A stretch of DNA of 5,185 bases from an uncultured Clostridia bacterium (lineage in GTDB: Bacteria; Bacillota; Clostridia; UBA1381), in contig CAMFCK010000078.1 of NCBI GenBank assembly GCA_945948775.1, positions 1-5,185 on the forward strand, in the 5' to 3' direction. How positions within the stretch are numbered: position 1 is the stretch's first letter; the number at the start of each line of letters is the position of its first letter. The position numbers were made by a program, and so were the translations under genes. Of the stretch, positions 1 to 5,185 are shown one piece after another. The notes under the pieces are model-generated. The model saw only the letters and a list, made by a program, of their open reading frames with translations. It did not search any database and was not told the origin of the DNA.

Positions 1-1071
1 TAACGATGAACCTCCGCCGGAACCACCGCCTGAGCCGGCGCTTTGACTGCTTTTGTGTTCGTCATCGTACTGCTCGCTCGCTGCCGACTTCAGCAATTTT
101 TCTACATCGCTCAGATTTGTGACATTTTCGGCGCCGGTCATTGCTTTTGAATATATCTCATTCCTGTTCTTTACATTTTTGTAATCGTCGCTGTCGCAGA
201 AGGCTTTCAGACATTCAAAATTTATTTCGACTGTCTCCTTCAGATTTTGCCAGCTGATGGCAGTCTTTACCGCCGCAACAGCCTTACACTCTTCTAATAT
301 TCTCGCAAAATCCGCCTGTTTGCGTGTTTTAAATTCCTCGGCGTAATCTATGTCCGCCAACAGCTTGTAAAGTTGTGCCTCCGCCTCTGTATCAAGCCGC
401 ACATCGTTTAATATATCGGTATTATAGTCTATTTTAAGATACGTCTGGTATTTTCGCAAAACAGCCTTCAGCATATCTTCACCGGTATCTTCTATCTGAG
501 CTATAGCAAGCATTTTATAAACATCCGAGTTGACCTCATACGGTTGTGTGTATTCGGATTTTAGCGAAAACAGAAGGTCATATATTTTATCCTCATTGCT
601 TATATAGTATGTGTCCTGCAAATCAATTCCGAAATCCGCCGCATTTTCGCGTATAATACTCTTATATTCCTGCGCACTTGCAGCTTCGTTGATTAGTTCG
701 AGCGCAGCGTCCGCTTTTTCGCTGTTCATATGCGAAAATACTGCTTCGGCTTCACCCTCGGCAGTTGTCACGTAAACTTTATATTTTCCGCTGTCCGCTT
801 CATCCGGCATGGGTATCTCATATGTATAATTGCCGAAAAACTCTGTTTGGCGTATAAAAAGCGGCATATTTTCTATAGAAAGCTCCGCAGGATCGGTATC
901 ATATGCAATTACCGTTATAACAGCATTCCCGTTTGCGTTTCCCTTTATAACAACCGTCTCATTTTGAGCATCGTATACAGCTTCTGCCGTAACCTCCGAT
1001 GCAAAGCACGGCAGCTGTGATAAACTCACAGCTGCTAAAGCTATAATACCGCATAACCTTTTTATATTCAT
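1..1071 (-). CDS. Secreted/cell-surface protein of unknown function, Ig-like plus helical region, C-terminus cut by window edge
   Basis: The frame is open from ATG at 1071 to the window edge: 357 codons, no stop, so the 3' end is missing. Residues 1-24 look like a signal peptide (basic MNIKR start, hydrophobic stretch, likely cleavage after CFA), implying export. Residues about 26-112 alternate short beta-type segments (ETVVIKGNANGNAVITVIAY, then NYTYEI, then KYKVYVTT), resembling a bacterial Ig-like sandwich. Residues about 117-332 are charged and helical, with what look like three degenerate repeats starting near 134, 198 and 275. Residues 346-356 are a Gly/Ser linker (GSGGGSGGGSS). In Clostridia such linkers often precede S-layer homology repeats, so a wall-anchoring domain may follow outside the window; this is inference. 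The start has an RBS 9 nt upstream. The gene lies 29 nt after the YtcP-type permease, so it is probably co-transcribed with the importer. I do not recognise a named function; a surface role in glycan binding near the transporter is a guess. Confidence 0.85.
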   Translation of the reverse strand, partial: MNIKRLCGIIALAAVSLSQLPCFASEVTAEAVYDAQNETVVIKGNANGNAVITVIAYDTDPAELSIENMPLFIRQTEFFGNYTYEIPMPDEADSGKYKVYVTTAEGEAEAVFSHMNSEKADAALELINEAASAQEYKSIIRENAADFGIDLQDTYYISNEDKIYDLLFSLKSEYTQPYEVNSDVYKMLAIAQIEDTGEDMLKAVLRKYQTYLKIDYNTDILNDVRLDTEAEAQLYKLLADIDYAEEFKTRKQADFARILEECKAVAAVKTAISWQNLKETVEINFECLKAFCDSDDYKNVKNRNEIYSKAMTGAENVTNLSDVEKLLKSAASEQYDDEHKSSQSAGSGGGSGGGSSL

Positions 1072-1080
1072 AATGATATG

Positions 1081-1090
1081 TCCTGCCTTT
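1081..1090 (-). promoter_or_regulatory. Ribosome binding site for the surface-protein gene
   Basis: On the minus strand AAAGGCAGGA ends 9 nt before the ATG at 1071. It is a moderate Shine-Dalgarno match, but it fixes the start and supports the partial frame at 1-1071 as a real gene. It lies in the 29-nt gap after the upstream permease stop. There is no terminator or promoter in that gap. Confidence 0.6.
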
Positions 1091-1100
1091 CATTAAAATA

Positions 1101-1982
1101 TCAGCCCTTAACCGCGCCAAGCATTATACCGTTCACAAAATATTTCTGTAAGAACGGATATACCAACAAAATCGGTACTGTCGCCACCATCATAACAGCG
1201 TATTGCACGCTTTCCGCCATTGTTTCATTGTCTCCGCCGGCAGACGCCATACCGCCCTGCATACCGTTTGTATTGTTGTTTATTAATATCTCGCGCAATA
1301 CAAGCTGCAGCGGATACAAACTCTTTTTGCGAAGATACAGCATTGCATCAAACCATGAATTCCATATATCCACCGCATAATAAAGCAGAATTACCATGAT
1401 TGTTGGCACAACCAGCGGAATCATTATCATGAACAGCGTGCGGATACAGCCTGCGCCGTCGATTGATGCAGCCTCATCAATATCCTTCGGAACCGCCTCA
1501 AACGCATTTCGCATGATAATAAGATTAAATGTATTGATAGCAGTCGGGAACACAAGCGCCCATATTTTATTGTCGAGTCCGAACGAACGCACATTAAGGT
1601 ATGTCGGTATCATTCCGCCGGAAAAGAACATCGTCACAATAATCAAAAACATAGCTGCCGGTACAAGCATTGCATCCTTTTTGGATAAAACATACGCTCC
1701 GATTATTGTAAGCAGCATCGACAGACTTCCCTTTACCACTAACAAAAACAGCGTGTTTATAAAGCCAGTAAGGATTTTATTGTTTCTCATCACGACCTTG
1801 TACGCATCAAGCGTAAAGCCGAGCGGCTTGAACAAAAAGCCCTCATGCATCATAAATTCAGCCGAGCGGCTGAACGATGCGACCGCAACATAATAAAACG
1901 GATAAAGTGTAACAAGTGCAATAATAAGCATTAAAAGCACATTAAAGACGTTAAAAACTTTTTCACCCTTGGTTTTTTTCAT
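1101..1982 (-). CDS. CUT1-family ABC sugar transporter permease, YtcP/LplC type
   Basis: This 293-aa inner-membrane protein is the second permease of a carbohydrate importer. It has the length and layout of YtcP/LplC proteins: a first membrane helix at about residues 12-35 (ending LYPFYYV), more hydrophobic spans near 74-100, 104-121, 140-157 and 187-206, and a last one near 262-282. The family segment FFSGGMIPTYL (119-129) followed by NLIIMRNAF (153-161) is characteristic. The EAA loop that contacts the ATPase is intact: EAA at 170-172, G176, then I186 and P189, matching EAA-x3-G-x9-I-x-[LI]-P. The ATG at 1982 has AAAGGGG 11 nt upstream. It lies 22 nt after the LplB-type permease and 29 nt before the surface-protein gene, and ends in TGA. 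By family it pairs with the LplB-like permease in a heterodimeric channel. The substrate is not evident. Confidence 0.95.
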   Translation of the reverse strand: MKKTKGEKVFNVFNVLLMLIIALVTLYPFYYVAVASFSRSAEFMMHEGFLFKPLGFTLDAYKVVMRNNKILTGFINTLFLLVVKGSLSMLLTIIGAYVLSKKDAMLVPAAMFLIIVTMFFSGGMIPTYLNVRSFGLDNKIWALVFPTAINTFNLIIMRNAFEAVPKDIDEAASIDGAGCIRTLFMIMIPLVVPTIMVILLYYAVDIWNSWFDAMLYLRKKSLYPLQLVLREILINNNTNGMQGGMASAGGDNETMAESVQYAVMMVATVPILLVYPFLQKYFVNGIMLGAVKG

Positions 1983-2004
1983 TATCTGAACTGCCCCTTT
2001 CCAA

Positions 2005-2952
2005 TTACCACAAGCTGCCCTCTCCGGCTTTGCGGCTTACCGTATTGGCTATTATAAGCAGCATAAAATTAAGCACAGAATTGAACAAGCCTACCGCCGT
2101 ACTGAAGCTGAAGCTTCCCTCCAGAATACCCTTGCGATAAACATATGTCGATATTACATCGGCAGTTTCATAGGTAATCGGATTATATAAAAGAATTATT
2201 TTTTCATAGCCAAGATTGAGAAGATTTCCAATCTGCAGTATAAGCATCGTAACAATTGTCGGCATAATGCCCGGTATCGTCACATGTATCACCTGTTTGA
2301 ACCTATTTGCACCGTCAATTACCGCCGCTTCATACAGCTGCTTATCTATTCCGGTGAGTGCAGCAAAGTATATGATAGAACTCCAGCCGACACCCGTCCA
2401 TATATCCGATATTACGTAAATCGGAACAAAATACTGCGGATAATTCAAATAGGATACTCTATCCACGCCGAATATCGACAACAAATCGTTTATAATACCT
2501 CTGTCCGCAGTAAATTTTGTGATAAGTCCGCAAATTACTATCATTGATATAAAATGCGGAAGATATGCAACAAGCTGTATTCCTCTTTGAAATCTCTTAT
2601 TAGACAATTCGTTCAGAAGCAGCGCAAGAATTATTGGTGCCGGGAAACCAAAAATCAGGCTTGAACAGCTTATTACCACGGTGTTGCGCATCAGACGCCA
2701 GAAATAAGGATTGGTAACAAAGCTTTTAAAATGCTCCAATCCGACAAACTGACTTGCCAGCATTCCCTTGGAGGGAGAGTAATTTTCAAACGCAATTATC
2801 AATCCCCCCATAGGCTTATATTTGAATAATATAAAAAACAACGCAACCGGAACCAACAGCAAATATAAACCGCCGTTAATTCTTAAATCACGGCAGAGAC
2901 GATTTGCAAAGCTTTTTTTGCCAATTATCTCCGGCGCCGTATTTACCTTCAT
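2005..2952 (-). CDS. CUT1-family ABC sugar transporter permease, LplB/YteP type
   Basis: This 315-aa inner-membrane protein is the first permease of the importer. A basic cytoplasmic N-terminus (KKSFANRLCRDLR) leads into the first helix at about 28-43, then the family signature FKYKPMGGLIIAFENY (43-58) and FVGLEHFKSF (69-78). Further spans lie near 91-113, 127-145, 175-198, 228-245 and 284-305. The EAA coupling loop is complete: EAA at 208-210, G214, then V224 and IP at 226-227. The length is normal for LplB/YteP. The ATG at 2952 is preceded by GGGAGGA at 8 nt spacing, a strong RBS. The gene follows the binding-protein gene by 35 nt and precedes the YtcP-type permease by 22 nt, which is the usual operon order. 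Characterised homologues import oligosaccharides such as rhamnogalacturonan fragments (YteP) or alginate (AlgM1). The substrate here is unknown. Confidence 0.95.
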   Translation of the reverse strand: MKVNTAPEIIGKKSFANRLCRDLRINGGLYLLLVPVALFFILFKYKPMGGLIIAFENYSPSKGMLASQFVGLEHFKSFVTNPYFWRLMRNTVVISCSSLIFGFPAPIILALLLNELSNKRFQRGIQLVAYLPHFISMIVICGLITKFTADRGIINDLLSIFGVDRVSYLNYPQYFVPIYVISDIWTGVGWSSIIYFAALTGIDKQLYEAAVIDGANRFKQVIHVTIPGIMPTIVTMLILQIGNLLNLGYEKIILLYNPITYETADVISTYVYRKGILEGSFSFSTAVGLFNSVLNFMLLIIANTVSRKAGEGSLW

Positions 2953-2987
2953 ACCAGAAATCCTCCCATTGCTGATTCAGCCAAAAT

Positions 2988-4568
2988 TTATCTTGCATTA
3001 TATCTTTCCAATGCATCGTTATATATATTGATTGCATCTCTTATGCCGAAGCCTTCAAGAGTGCTCACAAAGCTATCGTAATTTTCCAAAGGCTCAATCC
3101 CCATGATAAACTTAAAAATCATTTCCGACGTGCAGGTCTCAACATCGTTCATGATTGCGCTTACCTTACTGCTCTCCTCCTCGGTGAAGGTAAGATAAGG
3201 AAGCTTTGTTGAAAGGGTGTCACAGTCAGACCATACGTCAAGCGCCTGCTTTTGCTGGTCAAGAACATAATACTGTTCAATATAGCGCACATCCTGGATA
3301 AACGGACCGGAATTGTTGGCAAGAATATATTTGTTCATCGCATCGGAGACACTCAGACCTTCCTCATTGTGCATGATTTTGTCCGTATATATCGGCTCGC
3401 CTTTCTCCAGCGTATAGCTTTCGCCTTCAACGCCGAAATTAAAGAGCATATGACCCGCCTCAGTATAACCATAGTCCAAGAAACGCATAGCCAACTCAAT
3501 ATTCTTGCAGTTGGTTGTGATAAATGCGTTGCCGCTGGGATCATACAGGAATTTTTTTGAACCAAACTGTGATTTTTCACCCTTGTTTAAAACAGGATAC
3601 GGGGCCGGCGCAAGGTTAAAATCGGGGTTTTTGTCCTTCATAGCATTCATATATTTACCTATTCCGCCGCCTGCCCACATACAGCTGCCGCCGGTAACGG
3701 AATTCATTATATTTGCGTCCATATCCGCAATCTTTACGATATTCTGGTCTATTAAGCCCTCGCTGTACCATTGATTGAGAGTGCTCAGTCCTTCGCGCAT
3801 CTCCGGCTCAAGATAGCCGTATTTCACCTCGCCGTCCTTTATATAAAAGTCAGCCTTGGTTCCGTATGCGCCCAAAAATACACCGTACCGCTCTTCCCAG
3901 AAAAGCAAATCATAGCTGAGCGGCGCGGTTGCTCCCTGAGCCTTAACCGCCGCAAGCGCTGTGTGCCACTCGTCAATGGTTTCCGGCACCTGCAAGCCTG
4001 CTTTGTCAAGCATATCCTTTCTTACAACTGCGCCCGCTGTAGAAGTCAGCTTATCGCTTTCCATCGCAAACGGGAATGAATAATACTGTCCGTTATCGCA
4101 CCTAACCATTTTTGCAATATCTGTATGTTCATCTAAATATTTCTTGAGGTTCGGCGCATATTCGTCGATATAGTCGGTCAGCGGCACTATTATGTTATCA
4201 TTAGCAAACTTCATAATACCGCCCGGCTCAGTGTAAAGATTCGCAACGATAATATCCGGCAAATCTCCCGATGCAATCAGCACGTTGAAAGCCTCCGTTG
4301 AACCGTTCATCGGCTGAATAAACTCAACATTGACACCTGTCTGTTTTTTCCATTCGTCACCAAGCGGAATTTCGTTCATATCCTCTCCGCCGCCGAGAGT
4401 TGAACTCCATACTGTAAGTGTGTCATTACATGACATTGGGTATGTACCATCCGAATATGTAATTCCACTCGACTTAGTCTCTATGTTTTTTACATTGCCG
4501 CAGCCGGATACCGCAATCAGCGCAGCAGCAAAAAGCGCAGCGCTTACAAGCATTCTTTTTACGTTCAT
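2988..4568 (-). CDS. Extracellular sugar-binding lipoprotein of a CUT1 ABC importer (LplA/YtcQ-like)
   Basis: This 526-aa protein is the substrate-capture lipoprotein on the outer face of the membrane. The N-terminus is a lipoprotein signal: basic MNVKR, a hydrophobic run at 6-19, and a lipobox VSGC with the lipidated Cys at 23. The mature part has typical binding-protein segments: TLTVWSS (50-56), WKKQTGVNVEF (73-83), FNVLIASGDLPDII (94-107), YYSFPFA (162-168), VVRKDMLDKAGLQVPETIDEW (181-201), and FYIKDGEVKYGYLEPEMREG (241-260). The last is characteristic of the LplA/YtcQ/AlgQ group. The DxNGDGxxDEIP calcium loop common after the DEW segment in that group is absent; ALAAVKAQGATAPLSY follows instead. 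The ATG at 4568 has AAGGAG upstream, and a sigma-A type promoter lies just above. The permeases follow at 35 nt. Import of an oligosaccharide is secure as a class; the sugar is not predictable. Confidence 0.95.
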   Translation of the reverse strand: MNVKRMLVSAALFAAALIAVSGCGNVKNIETKSSGITYSDGTYPMSCNDTLTVWSSTLGGGEDMNEIPLGDEWKKQTGVNVEFIQPMNGSTEAFNVLIASGDLPDIIVANLYTEPGGIMKFANDNIIVPLTDYIDEYAPNLKKYLDEHTDIAKMVRCDNGQYYSFPFAMESDKLTSTAGAVVRKDMLDKAGLQVPETIDEWHTALAAVKAQGATAPLSYDLLFWEERYGVFLGAYGTKADFYIKDGEVKYGYLEPEMREGLSTLNQWYSEGLIDQNIVKIADMDANIMNSVTGGSCMWAGGGIGKYMNAMKDKNPDFNLAPAPYPVLNKGEKSQFGSKKFLYDPSGNAFITTNCKNIELAMRFLDYGYTEAGHMLFNFGVEGESYTLEKGEPIYTDKIMHNEEGLSVSDAMNKYILANNSGPFIQDVRYIEQYYVLDQQKQALDVWSDCDTLSTKLPYLTFTEEESSKVSAIMNDVETCTSEMIFKFIMGIEPLENYDSFVSTLEGFGIRDAINIYNDALERYNAR

Positions 4569-4579
4569 GTTCAGTTCAT

Positions 4580-4585
4580 CTCCTT
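4580..4585 (-). promoter_or_regulatory. Ribosome binding site of the binding-protein gene, with abutting decoy ATG
   Basis: AAGGAG on the minus strand sits 11 nt before the ATG at 4568. Another ATG at 4579-4577 directly abuts the site but is out of frame and reads Met-Asn-stop, ending at 4571. It is too close to the Shine-Dalgarno for normal initiation. The ATG at 4568 gives the lipoprotein signal peptide and is the right start. Confidence 0.75.
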
Positions 4586-4616
4586 ATATTATTTTGATAA
4601 TAGATTTTATAATTTT

Positions 4617-4645
4617 ATTATGCCTCAATAAAAATTCCATATCAA
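4617..4645 (-). promoter_or_regulatory. Sigma-A type promoter for the transporter operon
   Basis: Reading the minus strand, a -35 box TTGATA (4645-4640, 5 of 6 to TTGACA) is separated by exactly 17 bp from a -10 box CATAAT (4622-4617, 5 of 6 to TATAAT). Transcription would start near 4610, giving a leader of about 40 nt that includes the AAGGAG site. It is the only convincing promoter in the 179-bp gap and would serve the binding protein, both permeases and the surface protein. Confidence 0.7.
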
Positions 4646-4646
4646 G

Positions 4647-4672
4647 TGTTCATTTTTAAAAATTGGTGAACA
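4647..4672. promoter_or_regulatory. Inverted repeat next to the -35 box, candidate operator
   Basis: TGTTCA (4647-4652) and TGAACA (4667-4672) form a perfect 6-bp inverted repeat with a 14-bp AT-rich spacer. The spacer and flanks include the palindrome ATTTTTAAAAAT (4652-4663). The site starts one base upstream of the -35 box of the operon promoter, a typical place for an activator site. The adjacent AraC-family regulator is the obvious candidate to bind, although AraC-family sites are more often direct repeats. The short arms could arise by chance in AT-rich DNA. Confidence 0.4.
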
Positions 4673-4715
4673 GATTAAGAAAACACCGGATTTGCTCTAT
4701 ATTTATAATGCAGCG

Positions 4716-4741
4716 CAGGGCAGCTTTTAATTACCGCCCTG
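4716..4741 (-). terminator. GC-rich hairpin after the AraC regulator gene, possible weak terminator
   Basis: As minus-strand RNA, CAGGGCGG (4741-4734) pairs with CUGCCCUG (4723-4716) in an 8-bp stem with one G-U pair and a 10-nt loop. On the plus strand the same position would be an A-C mismatch, so the fold favours the minus-strand transcript. It begins 6 nt after the regulator stop codon. No U-tract follows (next bases CGCTGCATTA), so it may be an attenuating or 3'-end-protecting hairpin rather than a strong intrinsic terminator. Confidence 0.4.
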
Positions 4742-4747
4742 TGTTAT

Positions 4748-5185
4748 TCAGCTATTCATTTTTCTGTACTGCGTCGGAGTTATGCCCTCCTTTTCCTTAA
4801 ACTGCTTCAGAAATGTCCTTGCCAACTCATATCCGCAGTTGGCGGCAATATCGTTTATTTTCATGTCGCGATCCTCCAAAAGCAGCTTCTTTGCATTATT
4901 TATTCTGACATCAATAATGTAATCTCCAAGCTTCTGTCCTGTTCCGTCCTTGAATATCTTCGACACATAAAAACCGCCCTTATTGAATTTTTCACCTATA
5001 GCCGCAGCATTCAAATTGGAATCTGTAAAATGTGTATCGATATAGCTTTTAACCCGGCTGCACAGAGAATCCTCGTTAGTTTGCGCCAGATCGCAGACAA
5101 GGTATGTCATATCACAAAGGAAGCTTTTGATTTGCGTCAAATCGGCATTATCGGCTATGGTTTTCATTCCGGATATTATTTTGTC
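4748..5185 (-). CDS. AraC-family transcriptional regulator (YesN-like), C-terminal part, 5' end outside window
   Basis: The frame is open to the window edge: 145 codons, ending in TGA at 4750-4748. From about residue 41 of the visible part it is a complete AraC-type DNA-binding domain. The first helix-turn-helix is LNAAAIGEKFNKGGFYVSKIFKD (58-80), then the linker helix DYIIDVRINNAKKLLLED (88-105), then the second helix-turn-helix from INDIAANCGYE (110-120) through FLKQFKEKEG (125-134), and the family signature ITPTQYR (135-141). The residues before it (1-40) are helical, like the junction before the DNA-binding domain in large membrane-bound regulators next to LplB/YtcP operons. An ATG at 5167 is unlikely to be the start, because no RBS precedes it and the frame stays open upstream. 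The sensor part is not visible. It probably activates the transporter operon 179 bp downstream. The GG before the first recognition helix differs from the usual S-P or S-S type residues. Confidence 0.9.
   Translation of the reverse strand, partial: DKIISGMKTIADNADLTQIKSFLCDMTYLVCDLAQTNEDSLCSRVKSYIDTHFTDSNLNAAAIGEKFNKGGFYVSKIFKDGTGQKLGDYIIDVRINNAKKLLLEDRDMKINDIAANCGYELARTFLKQFKEKEGITPTQYRKMNS

Noticed and set aside
730..1020. Plus-strand open frame of 96 codons
   Set aside because: It is antisense to the surface-protein gene, which has a signal peptide, an RBS and a longer uninterrupted frame. The plus frame is rich in Cys, Arg and Tyr, as chance frames often are.
1396..1893. Plus-strand open frame of 165 codons
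   Set aside because: It lies wholly antisense to the YtcP-type permease, whose motifs are clear. It has no RBS and its translation is not protein-like.
2971..2981. Small palindrome GCTGATTCAGC between the binding-protein and permease genes
   Set aside because: The arms are too short and the loop too tight to be a terminator or a clear RNA element. It could be chance.
3353..3580. Minus-strand 75-codon frame
   Set aside because: It is an out-of-frame shadow inside the binding-protein gene with no RBS or family features.
4695..4712. Second possible -10 box (TATAAA on the minus strand, inside CATTATAAATATAG)
   Set aside because: No reasonable -35 box lies about 17 bp upstream, and the hairpin occupies that position. 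The promoter at 4617-4645 is far better.
4748..5167. A complete short 139-aa regulator starting at ATG 5167
   Set aside because: No Shine-Dalgarno precedes this ATG and the frame remains open to the window edge, so it is more likely an internal Met of a longer AraC-family protein.
1..5185. tRNA, rRNA, CRISPR arrays, insertion sequences, phage or defence genes
   Set aside because: I looked on both strands and saw no cloverleaf, repeat-spacer pattern, transposase motif or terminal repeats. The window is nearly filled by the five genes listed.

Overview
All supported genes in this window lie on the minus strand, so the biology reads from right to left. The sequence suggests a moderate-to-low-GC Gram-positive bacterium of the Clostridia/Bacilli type. 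The signs are strong purine-rich Shine-Dalgarno sites, a consensus-like sigma-A promoter, a lipobox lipoprotein as the solute-binding protein, LplB/YtcP-type permeases, and a secreted protein ending in a Gly/Ser linker of the kind that often precedes S-layer homology modules in this group. The species cannot be named from this sequence.

Layout in transcription order: (1) 5185-4748 is the C-terminal part of an AraC-family (YesN-like) regulator, cut by the window edge. (2) 4747-4569 is a 179-bp regulatory gap. It holds a GC-rich hairpin just after the regulator, an inverted repeat (TGTTCA-N14-TGAACA), a good sigma-A promoter (TTGATA-N17-CATAAT) and a strong RBS. (3) 4568-2988 encodes a 526-aa sugar-binding lipoprotein. 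(4) 2952-2005 encodes an LplB/YteP-type permease. (5) 1982-1101 encodes a YtcP/LplC-type permease. (6) 1071-1, running off the window, encodes a secreted protein with a signal peptide, a beta-rich Ig-like region, a long helical region with possible degenerate repeats, and a Gly/Ser linker.

Genes 3 to 6 are separated by only 35, 22 and 29 nt. Each has its own RBS and no terminator lies between them, so they look like one operon driven from about position 4610. The three ABC genes form a CUT1-family importer for oligosaccharides. No ATPase is encoded here, which is normal for this subgroup because a shared MsmX-type ATPase usually serves. The adjacent AraC regulator is the likely activator. The characterised relatives (B. 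subtilis YtcQ-YteP-YtcP and LplABC, Sphingomonas AlgQ/AlgM) handle uronate-rich or pectin-type oligosaccharides, but the substrate here cannot be read from sequence.

Most of the window is a well-known gene arrangement. The least explained element is the co-transcribed surface protein at 1-1071, which I cannot assign to a named family with a known function.
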